From positions 1-53,416 of the forward strand of contig PAHO01000048.1 in NCBI GenBank assembly GCA_002705085.1: a stretch of 53,416 nt of DNA, given 5' to 3'. The translations under genes were made by a program, and so were the position numbers. How positions within the stretch are numbered: position 1 is the stretch's first letter; every line of letters begins with the position of its first letter. Shown piece after piece: positions 8,722 to 16,589 of this stretch. Source of the DNA: Phycisphaerae bacterium. GTDB taxonomy: Bacteria > Planctomycetota > Phycisphaerae > Phycisphaerales > SM1A02. The notes under the pieces are model-generated. The model saw nothing but the letters and a program-made list of their open reading frames with translations. It did not search any database and was not told the DNA's origin.

Positions 8722-9927
8722 TCAGGCTTCTGATTCGTCGTCCGCAAACGGGACCGTGCCCGTGATGGTGAGGCCAAAGGCTTGAAGCCCCGGGAGATCT
8801 GGGGTGCTGCTGGCCAGCAGGCGCAGTTGGGTCAGACCCATCGCGCGCAAGATTTGTCCTCCGATTCCGAAATCCCGCTGGGCCGGTGGCTGAGCTCTCG
8901 CCCCCACTCCGTCGGTCCGAGTGAGGTCCGGCGCGTTCGGATCATCGTCCACTTCGCGCTGGATGCCATGCAACAGGTCACCAATGCCCCCTCCCATGGA
9001 CTCAGGGCGGAGGTAGACCAGAGCGCCACGCCCTTCCTCACGAATCGCACGGAGCGCTGAGCGAACCGCATCCTGTCCAGGACGTCCGGTCGCCCCAAAG
9101 ACGTCACCCAACACGTCTCGACGATGCATTCTGACCAAGATCGGTTCATCAATTTGCGGAATGATGCCATTGGCATCGGGCAAACCAACGCCACCCAAGG
9201 TGAGGGCCAAATGGGGCAGCGGGTCAATCGCACTTCGGAATGCGACCAAATCGAAAGGGCCCTCGGGCGTGTCGACCACTGTGCCGGTGAGTTCGGGAAT
9301 CGTGGAGACCAATGTTTCTCGACCGAGCCGGTATTCGATGATCTGTTCGACCGAACACATACGGATGCCATGGGCGTCCGCCAACTTGCGTAAATCTGGC
9401 ATGCGTGCCATGGATCCGTCTTCATTGACGATCTCGATGATGGCGGCCGCAGGACGAAGCCCAGCCAATCGGCACAAATCCACCGAGCCCTCGGTCTGTC
9501 CCGTGCGAACCAGAACGCCACCTTCGCGCGCTCGCAAAGGATTGATGTGTCCCGGTCGAACAAAGTCCTCAGCGGATGCGGACGGATCGGCCAACAGTTT
9601 GATGGTCTGGGATCGATCCGTGGAGCTGACACCGGTTCCCACGCCGTGACGAGGATGCCCATCAACCGAAACCGTGAAGGGCGTTCCCCAAACACTGGTG
9701 TTGCGTTTGGCCTGATCGGTCAAATCCAAGCGGTCGCAATCTTCGGGGCGCATGGCCACACAGAGATAGCCCGCACCGATCCGCATCAGGAAGTTGACGA
9801 TCTCAGGCGTCATTTTCTCGGCCGCGCAGACGAAATCGCCTTCATTTTCTCGGTCCTCATCGTCGACCAAGATGATGATCTTGCCATTGCGAAGATCTTC
9901 CAGAATGTCCGGTATGGCGTCCAACAC
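8722..9927 (-). CDS. ribB: 3,4-dihydroxy-2-butanone 4-phosphate synthase with degenerate GTP cyclohydrolase II-like domain
   Basis: 401 aa. Residues 1-~205 are a well-conserved RibB domain (DDEDRENEGDFV near residue 22, HGVGTGVSSTDRS, GHINPLRAREGGVLVRTGQTEGSVDL). It makes the four-carbon precursor of riboflavin from ribulose 5-phosphate. The C-terminal half aligns with RibA, but the zinc site is gone. The family motif HSEC...LRCDCG reads HRRD...TGRPGQ around residue 266, so all three cysteine ligands are missing. Similar fusions with an inactive RibA-like domain are known (RibBX). The start is GTG at 9927, since no in-frame ATG is available upstream. A functional RibA must be elsewhere. Confidence 0.9.
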   Translation of the reverse strand: MLDAIPDILEDLRNGKIIILVDDEDRENEGDFVCAAEKMTPEIVNFLMRIGAGYLCVAMRPEDCDRLDLTDQAKRNTSVWGTPFTVSVDGHPRHGVGTGVSSTDRSQTIKLLADPSASAEDFVRPGHINPLRAREGGVLVRTGQTEGSVDLCRLAGLRPAAAIIEIVNEDGSMARMPDLRKLADAHGIRMCSVEQIIEYRLGRETLVSTIPELTGTVVDTPEGPFDLVAFRSAIDPLPHLALTLGGVGLPDANGIIPQIDEPILVRMHRRDVLGDVFGATGRPGQDAVRSALRAIREEGRGALVYLRPESMGGGIGDLLHGIQREVDDDPNAPDLTRTDGVGARAQPPAQRDFGIGGQILRAMGLTQLRLLASSTPDLPGLQAFGLTITGTVPFADDESEA

Positions 9928-9936
9928 GTCGCGCCC

Positions 9937-9942
9937 ATGCTA
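9937..9942 (-). promoter_or_regulatory. -10 element (TAGCAT) of the ribB-like gene
   Basis: On the minus strand TAGCAT ends 9 nt before the GTG start at 9927. It lies in the divergent spacer shared with the gene at 10014. Confidence 0.35.
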
Positions 9943-10001
9943 CGCACGAACCGAAGACGGTGCCGTCATCAGAATTCAATGGACCGACCTCGACCCCGGA
10001 G

Positions 10002-10007
10002 TAGGTT
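10002..10007 (+). promoter_or_regulatory. -10 element (TAGGTT) of the 199-aa gene
   Basis: TAGGTT ends 6 nt before the ATG at 10014, and no Shine-Dalgarno is present. Confidence 0.45.
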
Positions 10008-10013
10008 GCATGC

Positions 10014-10613
10014 ATGATTCGCCTCGGGCCTGCTCACGCCGATTCGCTTGCCGAAGCCGCCCTTGATCACCTCGCGCACGCCCACTTGGCGGTGGTCGCT
10101 GGCAGTGCCAAAGCTCGAACGCAGTTTGGTTCCGCGTTGCTTCGCCGCCTCGAGGGCTTTGAATCATGCCGTTCCATTCGCGTGGCGCCTTCTCGGGACC
10201 ACCGACCAGAAGCCGTCTTGATGAGATTGAAACACAGTTTGTCCAGACAAGCGCAAGTCGATCCAAACGATGAATGCGAACTGGCCAACGAGCGCTTGAC
10301 CCTGGGCAGCGAATACAGCGCAATCATGCAGAGCATTCACCGGCATCTTCGATCCGTGGATGATTGTCGCTGGCAAGTGGTGCTTTGGCCGGATGCAGGG
10401 TTGATGGCCGAGCGATGGCCTGAAGTCTTTGACCAAGTGATCGAGGTGGTGCAACATGCGGTAGGCCTTCGGGAATTCCAAGATGAAGAACCCCCCACCT
10501 TGCACCGGTGGATCCTGTTGGGTTCTTCCGCACTCGAAGAGCGAGTGGAACGCCCACTGGGACCACTCCGAAGAAGCGATGGCCTCCCCGGTTTGCTGCT
10601 AAAGCTCACCTGA
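10014..10613 (+). CDS. Uncharacterised protein, possibly a degenerate ExeA-like ATPase fold
   Basis: A 199-aa soluble protein that I do not recognise. The layout loosely follows GspA/ExeA-type AAA ATPases. A beta strand, loop and helix (LAVVAGSAKARTQFGSALL, residues ~25-43) sits where a Walker A would be. VVLWPDAGLM (~122-131) sits at a Walker B position, and a late RWILLGSSALEERVERPLGPL (~165-185) resembles the sensor strand. Neither a GxxxxGK[ST] nor a hydrophobic-DE motif is intact, so ATPase activity is unlikely if the homology is real. It is divergent from ribB and upstream of a DNA methyltransferase with a 28-nt gap. Confidence 0.6.
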   Translation: MIRLGPAHADSLAEAALDHLAHAHLAVVAGSAKARTQFGSALLRRLEGFESCRSIRVAPSRDHRPEAVLMRLKHSLSRQAQVDPNDECELANERLTLGSEYSAIMQSIHRHLRSVDDCRWQVVLWPDAGLMAERWPEVFDQVIEVVQHAVGLREFQDEEPPTLHRWILLGSSALEERVERPLGPLRRSDGLPGLLLKLT

Positions 10614-10626
10614 AGCCCACAGGCGC

Positions 10627-10632
10627 TACACT
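10627..10632 (+). promoter_or_regulatory. -10 element (TACACT) of the DNA methyltransferase gene
   Basis: TACACT ends 9 nt before the ATG at 10642. The same hexamer occurs in front of the kamA leader. Confidence 0.35.
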
Positions 10633-10641
10633 CTGCAACCG

Positions 10642-11643
10642 ATGTCCTCTCCCACGGAGCCAGACCGCCCCGGCGGATATGCCCTTCCCACCGGAGCATT
10701 GCAAGCCCAGCGCCGTGCGAAGCGCGAACTGGAGGATGCCGACATCCATCTGCTGGGCGACACCGCCAAACCACATGAACCCAACACGGGTCGTCTAAAA
10801 GCTGCCCACTCCGCCCGGAACCCCAACACCCGGGTCTATGTGGGGGACTGCCGTGACGTGTTGGCCAAACTCCCTGAACGTGGGGAAGTGGATCTTATTT
10901 TTGCCGATCCCCCATTCAACTGGGATGTGCCCTATGAATCGTGGCGTGACGGAATGAGTCGGGCCGAGTACGAACGTTTTACGTTTGATTGGCTCGATGG
11001 TTGTATTGACGCCCTCTCCCCTACCGGTTCACTGTGGGTCAACATCCCAGATGACACCGCCGCGGAAATCGTGTTGCACCTCAAACGTCGCGGACTCACC
11101 ATGATCAACTGGTGCGTTTGGCACTTTCGGTTCGGCCAAAACCGAGACTCCTCGTTCATCATGAGCAAAGTTCACGCCCTGTATTTCGCCAAAGATCCTG
11201 ACCAGCGAATTTGGAATCCTGAACACATCATGGAACTTTCGGATCGCGCGAGTGTGTATGCCGATCCCAGAACGATGGCCAAAGATCAGAACAAGGGCCT
11301 TCGGCTCCCCATGGACGTCTGGTACGGGAAGTACTGGGGACGCATCCAAGGGAACAACAAGGAGCGCCGGCACCAGCATCACAACCAAATTCCTGAGGTC
11401 TATTTGGAACGCGTCATCTTGGCCTGCTCCAACGAGGGCGACCTTGTTCTGGACCCGTTCTTGGGCAGTGGGGGAACCTGCACCGTAGCCAAAGCCTGGG
11501 GGAGACGCTCCATTGGCATTGAACATTCTGCCGTCAACGCCAAGAGCGCTTGGGAGCGCATTCAAAATGGCATGGTGCGTAAAGGGGCCGCGGCAACTCC
11601 AACGGAAGAAGCTTCGCTCAATCGCCGTCGTCGGTCCGATTGA
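10642..11643 (+). CDS. Site-specific DNA methyltransferase (N6_N4 MTase family, beta order)
   Basis: A 333-aa protein. The amino-methyltransferase catalytic motif IV is FADPPFNW at residues ~87-94. The SAM-binding motif I, DPFLGSGGT, lies near the C-terminus (~residue 274). This order (IV before I) is that of beta-class adenine/cytosine-N4 methylases. The middle is a family-specific insert with a basic HQHHNQIP segment. There is no restriction endonuclease or specificity gene beside it, so it looks like a solitary methylase. Its last 26 nt overlap the 3' end of the convergent epimerase gene. The recognition sequence cannot be read from this. Confidence 0.88.
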   Translation: MSSPTEPDRPGGYALPTGALQAQRRAKRELEDADIHLLGDTAKPHEPNTGRLKAAHSARNPNTRVYVGDCRDVLAKLPERGEVDLIFADPPFNWDVPYESWRDGMSRAEYERFTFDWLDGCIDALSPTGSLWVNIPDDTAAEIVLHLKRRGLTMINWCVWHFRFGQNRDSSFIMSKVHALYFAKDPDQRIWNPEHIMELSDRASVYADPRTMAKDQNKGLRLPMDVWYGKYWGRIQGNNKERRHQHHNQIPEVYLERVILACSNEGDLVLDPFLGSGGTCTVAKAWGRRSIGIEHSAVNAKSAWERIQNGMVRKGAAATPTEEASLNRRRRSD

Positions 11644-12811
11644 AGTCGCCGAAGGCTTCGTCCCCAAGAGGAATCACAGCCTTCTTTAAAAGTGTGTTCC
11701 GATCCGGGAGATCCGCAAGAATCTTGGCCATCTGCAGAGCGGCGGTGCCATCCCCATAGGGGCTCTTCGCTTCCTTTGACAACGATCTGAAGGCATCTGA
11801 CTGGGCTTTCAACAAAGCCGCGCGAATGGCCGAGGGCTCCGCAGGAACAGACAAGACGTTCGCCCCACGCTCTCGACCCTCCTGTCGGTTGCCAACGTCG
11901 ATGGCGGGAAGCCCAGCCGTCGTGCTTTCCATAACCCCACTGCTGGAGTTCCCCACCAACACTGAAGCACGGCGCAGGCACCCCCACCAGGTTCTTGGAG
12001 GCAGGTTGATGACTTGGGTGGCGTTGGAACGTTCCGCACAAAACGAAGCCCCGATTTCACGCAAGGCACGTCCACCTGCGTCCGCATTGGGGAAGCACAC
12101 CACCATCGGAGCATCGATGTTCTCCAGCGCTGAGAACACCGCACGACCCTGTGCGGTGGGATCCTCGTCCAAAGTGACCGGATGCACCGCCACCAAGATG
12201 GTCGACGCATCAATGGGTTGACCCACCGCTCGTGTTACGGCCTCATCTCCGACGTCTGGATCCTGCACAAACGTATCCAAAGAAGCAGCGCCCACTTGAT
12301 GCACTCGCCAAGACTCTTCGCCCATCCGTCGCAGTCGGTGGGCCGCTTCGTTTGTGGTGACCAGGTGGATCGAAGCAAGCTGAGTCAACGCATTGCGAAT
12401 CGCGTGATCGATCACCCCAAGACTGGCCTCACCGCCTTCAACGTGAACAATGGGTATACGCATGGTCATGGCCGCAATCGCGGGCGCGAGCATCTCAAAA
12501 CGATCGGCGGTGACGAAGGCGAGGTCGGGGCGAAGTTCGGCGAAGCATTGGGCAAAGCCCAGTTGGGCTCGCCCTCCCGAAGCCGCCATGTCCACATCGC
12601 GGTCGCCACCCAAACAGGGGATTCGATGCGGCACCTCGTAGCCCTCTGCTTCAACTTCAGCAATGGCGGCGCCGTAGTCATCTTCCACCATGGCCGCAGT
12701 AGCCACCAAGATGGGATCCAGTTTGGGATGATCATGAAATGCGGCGATGGGGCGACGGAGGTGGCTCCAATCTGCCCGAGAAGAAGTCACAACAGCCACA
12801 CGAAGGGTCAT
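11618..12811 (-). CDS. neuC: UDP-N-acetylglucosamine 2-epimerase (hydrolysing type, NeuC-like)
   Basis: 397 aa from ATG 12811 (MTLRVAVVTSSRADW). The family releases ManNAc-type sugars from UDP-HexNAc and feeds nonulosonic acid synthesis. The NeuC/WecB glycosyltransferase-B-fold blocks are clear: TADRFEMLAP, IVHVEGGEASLGVIDHAIR around residue 120 and VGNSSSGVMES near residue 300. The ORF extends upstream to 12916 but then overlaps the divergent gene. A TATCGT -10 lies 8 nt before this ATG. No neuB or neuA is nearby, so the pathway is not shown. It could act on a di-N-acetylated sugar (LegG-type) instead. Confidence 0.87.
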   Translation of the reverse strand: MTLRVAVVTSSRADWSHLRRPIAAFHDHPKLDPILVATAAMVEDDYGAAIAEVEAEGYEVPHRIPCLGGDRDVDMAASGGRAQLGFAQCFAELRPDLAFVTADRFEMLAPAIAAMTMRIPIVHVEGGEASLGVIDHAIRNALTQLASIHLVTTNEAAHRLRRMGEESWRVHQVGAASLDTFVQDPDVGDEAVTRAVGQPIDASTILVAVHPVTLDEDPTAQGRAVFSALENIDAPMVVCFPNADAGGRALREIGASFCAERSNATQVINLPPRTWWGCLRRASVLVGNSSSGVMESTTAGLPAIDVGNRQEGRERGANVLSVPAEPSAIRAALLKAQSDAFRSLSKEAKSPYGDGTAALQMAKILADLPDRNTLLKKAVIPLGDEAFGDFNRTDDGD

Positions 12812-12819
12812 GACCTGCG

Positions 12820-12825
12820 ACGATA
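12820..12825 (-). promoter_or_regulatory. -10 element (TATCGT) of the NeuC-like gene
   Basis: On the minus strand TATCGT ends 8 nt before the ATG at 12811. On the other strand its TA is shared with TACTCT, just upstream of the divergent gene. Confidence 0.4.
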
Positions 12826-12830
12826 CTCTC

Positions 12831-13541
12831 ATGAGCGACCAACTGTCTGCGCATGCCAAATGGGCCGGGTTGTCCGACGGTTTGTATCTGGCCAAAGGGA
12901 GATGCCCGTCAACCATCGCCAGACACTTGGATGACTGCCTTGGTCAACCCGAGCAGGTTTTGGACGCAGGTTGTGGCACTGGAGCGGTCCTTGCGTCCTG
13001 GCCGCGCGACATCGAACGATGCGGCTTTGATCATGACCCCGGCCTGGTGCAGTATGCCGCCCAACGAACGGAGCCGAAGCTTCGATTCGAGATCGGCACG
13101 TTCAACCAACCTCCCGCCGGATCATTCCAATCGGTCCTGGCCCTTTTTGCCGCACTTCAATACGTCCTCGATGATGAAGCGCGACAACGAGCGGTCTTGG
13201 CTCTGCAATCTCGTGTGGCCCACGGAGGCGCCCTGGCCATCGAGCTTGGACCGGATCCGGACACCATGCATCCCCCGGCCGCGACATGGACGCGTTGGCG
13301 AGCCGCAGATGGCCAATGGTGGCTGCGACGCGCCATGGCCTCCACCGAAGACCAAACTCTGGTCATCGATTTTGAATTTCACCGCGGCGGCCCGGCAAGC
13401 CCGGTGGTGCATCGCGATACGCATCGGATTCAGCCCGTGACGCGGAGGTGGTGGATCGCCCTCTTTCCTGAACCCTCCTGGGCGGTCCGTTTTGACCACA
13501 TTCCCGGTGGTGGCCCCCTTTTGATCGCCACAAGGACATGA
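12831..13541 (+). CDS. Class I SAM-dependent methyltransferase
   Basis: About 236 aa from ATG 12831. The Rossmann-fold motif I is VLDAGCGTGAVLASW (residues ~42-56), followed by CGFDHDPGLVQYAAQR, which supplies the acidic SAM-binding residue. FQSVLALFAALQYVLDDEARQRAVLAL is the post-motif region typical of small-molecule methyltransferases that follow a methylated-intermediate scheme. The substrate is unknown. Only 19 nt separate its start from that of the divergent epimerase. Co-regulation, and possibly a shared sugar pathway, is an inference from position only. Confidence 0.85.
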   Translation: MSDQLSAHAKWAGLSDGLYLAKGRCPSTIARHLDDCLGQPEQVLDAGCGTGAVLASWPRDIERCGFDHDPGLVQYAAQRTEPKLRFEIGTFNQPPAGSFQSVLALFAALQYVLDDEARQRAVLALQSRVAHGGALAIELGPDPDTMHPPAATWTRWRAADGQWWLRRAMASTEDQTLVIDFEFHRGGPASPVVHRDTHRIQPVTRRWWIALFPEPSWAVRFDHIPGGGPLLIATRT

Positions 13542-13581
13542 TTTTCAGCCCTCAAAGCAGAGCAATTGTCCCGGGGAGTGG

Positions 13582-13587
13582 TATTCT
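13582..13587 (+). promoter_or_regulatory. -10 element (TATTCT) of the HTH-membrane protein gene
   Basis: TATTCT lies 36 nt before the ATG at 13624. It leaves a short leader that contains an AGGAG ribosome-binding site (13610-13614). Confidence 0.4.
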
Positions 13588-13623
13588 GTTCCATTCGAAC
13601 GGCACCGTCAGGAGATTTTCACC

Positions 13624-14493
13624 ATGGCCGACATGTTCTACAGCCTCCAAGAAGCCTGCTCCAAACTCGGCAAGACCGAGGATGAAGTGAAAGCACTCGT
13701 CGCTTCCGGACAACTGGAAGAAATCCGGGACGGTGAAGACCTCAAATTTGCCGCTGCGGATATCGATGTCTTGGCTGGAAGCAACGAAAGTGTCGGCGAT
13801 CTTGATGACGCCCTTGGCGGTCTTGGCCTTGACGACACATCGGGTCAATCAGGCTTTGGCCTGGGACTGGCCGACACCGGTACGGGGCTCGGACTGACCG
13901 ATACTTCGGAGGGCACAGGCGTGTCGATGTTCGATACCGCCGCCCCCGCAGGTGGCACCGCCGGCGGAACTGGCGCGAGTCTGGAAGACTGGGTTGATGA
14001 CGACCCTGAGGCGACCCAAATCGGAGATGCGATTGGCGATGACCTTTCGCTCGAAGCCGTTGGATCGGGTTCGGGCCTTCTGGACCTGACCGCCGACTCG
14101 GACGACACCGCCCTCGGGGCAGAATTGCTCGACGAAGCGTTCAACGACGACAACGATGCCGACATGCCGGCCGGGGCGACTGGCCTGTTTGATGCGGCAA
14201 GTTCCGTGGCTCCAGTCGCGGCCGCGGCACCAATGGCAACGCCTCTTGCCTCGGCCGAGCCTGAAGTTCAAGATGGAGGCGGCTCCGGACTCGCCATTGG
14301 CATTTCCGTAGTCGTGCTGCTGGCCTTGGGCGTGGTGCTCTGGATTGCCGTCGCATCGGTCACTGGAATCACTCCTGGCCTGGTGACTTCGATCGCCGAA
14401 GCAGGCGGCGTGGTTGTGGCGGGTGGAATCGCTGGCGGAGCGTTGGTCGTCGGAGCCATCGGCTTCTTCTTCGGCCGAATTGCTCTGGACTGA
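13624..14493 (+). CDS. Membrane-anchored protein with N-terminal excisionase/MerR-like HTH
   Basis: 289 aa. Residues 1-~55 read as a winged-helix excisionase-type domain (MFYSLQEACSKLGKTEDEVKALVASGQLEEIRDGEDLKF). Residues ~60-215 are an acidic, low-complexity Gly/Asp/Thr-rich linker. Two hydrophobic segments follow: GLAIGISVVVLLALGVVLW from ~222, and a glycine-rich one from ~258 to 285. This combination of a DNA-binding-like head, long linker and membrane tail is known from planctomycetes, where the head may bind protein rather than DNA. A good AGGAG precedes the ATG with a 9-nt spacer. Confidence 0.8.
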   Translation: MADMFYSLQEACSKLGKTEDEVKALVASGQLEEIRDGEDLKFAAADIDVLAGSNESVGDLDDALGGLGLDDTSGQSGFGLGLADTGTGLGLTDTSEGTGVSMFDTAAPAGGTAGGTGASLEDWVDDDPEATQIGDAIGDDLSLEAVGSGSGLLDLTADSDDTALGAELLDEAFNDDNDADMPAGATGLFDAASSVAPVAAAAPMATPLASAEPEVQDGGGSGLAIGISVVVLLALGVVLWIAVASVTGITPGLVTSIAEAGGVVVAGGIAGGALVVGAIGFFFGRIALD

Positions 14494-14553
14494 TCTCGGC
14501 CCAACCCAGTGCCAAACCATTGACTTGACACGGCCTTGGGCATCTCCAGGATG

Positions 14554-14588
14554 GCCAACTCTGTCGCATTGTTGATTTAAGAGTTGGC
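14554..14588. repeat. Inverted repeat upstream of the prepilin-like gene
   Basis: GCCAACTCT (14554-14562) and AGAGTTGGC (14580-14588) are perfect 9-nt inverted arms around a 17-nt spacer. No T-tract follows on either strand. It could be an operator or a leader hairpin; its position 51 nt before the ATG fits either. Confidence 0.35.
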
Positions 14589-14639
14589 AAATACCCGGGG
14601 CATCCCTACGGTGAGGCGGTCAATCAAGAGGAGGATGGC

Positions 14640-15785
14640 ATGTCCCGAAAACGTGGGTTCACCATTGTTGAGTTGCTGGTGGTGATTGCCATCATTGCCC
14701 TTTTGGTTTCCATTTTGCTCCCGGCGATTGGCAAGGCCAGGGATCAAGCCAAACTCACCCAGTCTTTGACCAACCTGTCTCAGTTGGGGAAAGCCCATGC
14801 CGCATATGCCGCGGAGTGGAACGATCGCCAGCTCACCTACATCGATGACAACCTGTCGCAGTATGGCAACAACGTGGCCGCCGCCATCGTGGGGTACTAC
14901 CAAGCCCACGGTTCACTGCCCGGCGGGCGAGATTCTCCGAGCAACCACCCACCCGTGACCCTCGGGTTTGGATACGAACGCAACAGCGATGGCAGTTTGA
15001 ACGGCACCTACCGAATGTTCCGGTACTTCCAAGAACCCAACAGCCAATTCGGTGGCAACTACGCCATGATCCAACCCATCTGCTTCGGGTACCCAATCCC
15101 ATACTTTGGAGCTTGGCGGATCTCCAACTGCAACCTCTTTGCGCAGTACGTCGGTGGAAAATTCTACGACCCCACCTTTTACGCGCCCAAAGACACGGTG
15201 GTACTGGACATCATTGAAGGCACCGGCTGCTTCAAAGACCCAGGGGAATACTGCCAGAACCCCCCAATCCCCCCATACGGAGCGATCCCCTACTGGACGA
15301 GTTATGTCATGAGTCCAGCAGCAATGTTCGCGCCAAACGTCTTCCCCAAAGATGGATCATGGCGCGACCCCTGGACCACCGGAGGCCCGGGCGCTTTCCG
15401 CTCACCTTCATTGGGTCAAGCCAAGTATCCCGCGTTGAAAACGCACATGCTGGAGCACCACTGGCTCCAAGCCCGACGGGCTGAATGCAACCCGAGCTAC
15501 ACCAGTGGCACCTATGGGGGATGCGAGCCGTACTACTTCAATCACTGCTGGGAATCGAATCCCGCAACCGTGTTCTACGACGGCCACACGGAAACCGTTG
15601 GCACCCGAAAAGCCGAAAGGGCTGATGGCCGGGTTCAAGCCCAGAGTGGGGTTGGCCTTTGGTGCCGATCCACCCCCTGGGGACTTGATGGCTACAACAT
15701 CGGGGCCGGCTATGACTTCGCCGACACCAGCTTCCATGTACTGACCACCCAGGGCATCAAGGGTCGAGACATTCTGGCGGACTGA
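14640..15785 (+). CDS. Prepilin-type N-terminal cleavage/methylation protein (DUF1559-like)
   Basis: 381 aa. The N-terminus [20 protein letters not shown] is a textbook type II pseudopilin signal. Cleavage is after Gly6, Glu11 (fifth residue of the mature protein) is conserved, and the following hydrophobic helix polymerises or anchors. The remainder is rich in Tyr, Asn, Pro and Gly with several cysteines, and ends with [10 protein letters not shown], which resembles the DG-containing C-terminal block of the abundant planctomycete DUF1559 family. The start is fixed by AGAGGAGG at 14627-14634. No pilus assembly genes are adjacent, so it may be an isolated surface protein. Confidence 0.9.
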   Translation: MSRKRGFTIVELLVVIAIIALLVSILLPAIGKARDQAKLTQSLTNLSQLGKAHAAYAAEWNDRQLTYIDDNLSQYGNNVAAAIVGYYQAHGSLPGGRDSPSNHPPVTLGFGYERNSDGSLNGTYRMFRYFQEPNSQFGGNYAMIQPICFGYPIPYFGAWRISNCNLFAQYVGGKFYDPTFYAPKDTVVLDIIEGTGCFKDPGEYCQNPPIPPYGAIPYWTSYVMSPAAMFAPNVFPKDGSWRDPWTTGGPGAFRSPSLGQAKYPALKTHMLEHHWLQARRAECNPSYTSGTYGGCEPYYFNHCWESNPATVFYDGHTETVGTRKAERADGRVQAQSGVGLWCRSTPWGLDGYNIGAGYDFADTSFHVLTTQGIKGRDILAD

Positions 15786-15797
15786 TTTGCCGTCTCA

Positions 15798-16589
15798 TCA
15801 GCGCCGCGCATCATCAATTTGCTTCTTCATGATGAAGAGGTAATTGAAGCCGCGCAGGAAGTAGTTCCCTTCTTCGGCGGATTTGTGCCAGTTGCCTCGT
15901 CCCAGCTTTCGGTTGCCCCGAGCGACGGCAATGATGTCCACTGGTTTGAAAAACCGGGTCATGATGGCGAACAACTCAAAACCGATGGGCATGAATGTGC
16001 CATTGCCGCCCCCTTTGGCACCTTTGCGCTTCCGCCACGAATCGCTGACATACAACGCCATGTAGCGTCGGTTTCGAAGAATGCGATCAATCTCGGAAAT
16101 GACCTGAGTCATGGAGTCGTAATACGCCTCGCCCCCATCATCACCAGCGGCATCCAAAGTCCCAATGCACTCTGGCTGTTCCGTGTAACGAATATGTGTG
16201 GAATACGGGGGATCCACAAACACAAAGTCAGCCGACGCATCGGGCATTGGCAGTCGGCGGGCGTCGGCCGCGGTGATATCAGGGCGCGTTGGGCCCAGAT
16301 CAAAACCAACACCTTCTCGATCCAAATCGTGACACACGTCAAGCGTGGTTCCGCCTCCGCACATGGGATCGACCACCACATCGCCGCTTCGGGTGTAACG
16401 CTGTAGCAATTGCCAAATCACCCAGCTGGGCGTTGCACCTTCATACTCCTTGTCGCCCTGCTCATCACGTCGCCCGTGATACCCCGGCTTTTCGGCCAAG
16501 TAATGCTGAGAGGGATACTCCCAAAGCGTGGTGGTTTGGATGCGCTGAGGCGGCTTGCTGCGCCGGAACGGGACGCTGTCATCGTTCAC
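15798..16589 (-). CDS. DNA methyltransferase (motif I before DPPY)
   Basis: 263 aa. SAM-binding motif I is VVDPMCGGGTT at residues ~72-82 and the catalytic motif IV is FVDPPYSTHIRY at ~124-135. This is the order of alpha/gamma amino-methyltransferases, opposite to the other methylase of this window. No target-recognition domain or endonuclease is adjacent. TRM11-like RNA methylases share this layout, so an RNA target cannot be excluded. The start overlaps the stop of the upstream esterase by 4 nt. The 3' end faces the prepilin gene with a 12-nt gap. Confidence 0.82.
   Translation of the reverse strand: MNDDSVPFRRSKPPQRIQTTTLWEYPSQHYLAEKPGYHGRRDEQGDKEYEGATPSWVIWQLLQRYTRSGDVVVDPMCGGGTTLDVCHDLDREGVGFDLGPTRPDITAADARRLPMPDASADFVFVDPPYSTHIRYTEQPECIGTLDAAGDDGGEAYYDSMTQVISEIDRILRNRRYMALYVSDSWRKRKGAKGGGNGTFMPIGFELFAIMTRFFKPVDIIAVARGNRKLGRGNWHKSAEEGNYFLRGFNYLFIMKKQIDDARR

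Noticed and set aside
15819-16406. 195-aa plus-strand ORF
   Set aside because: Antisense to the second DNA methylase, whose motifs are unambiguous.
10014-16589. A defence island around the two DNA methylases
   Set aside because: No nuclease, helicase, toxin, BREX or DISARM component, integrase or repeat is found between them. Neighbours are metabolic and envelope genes.
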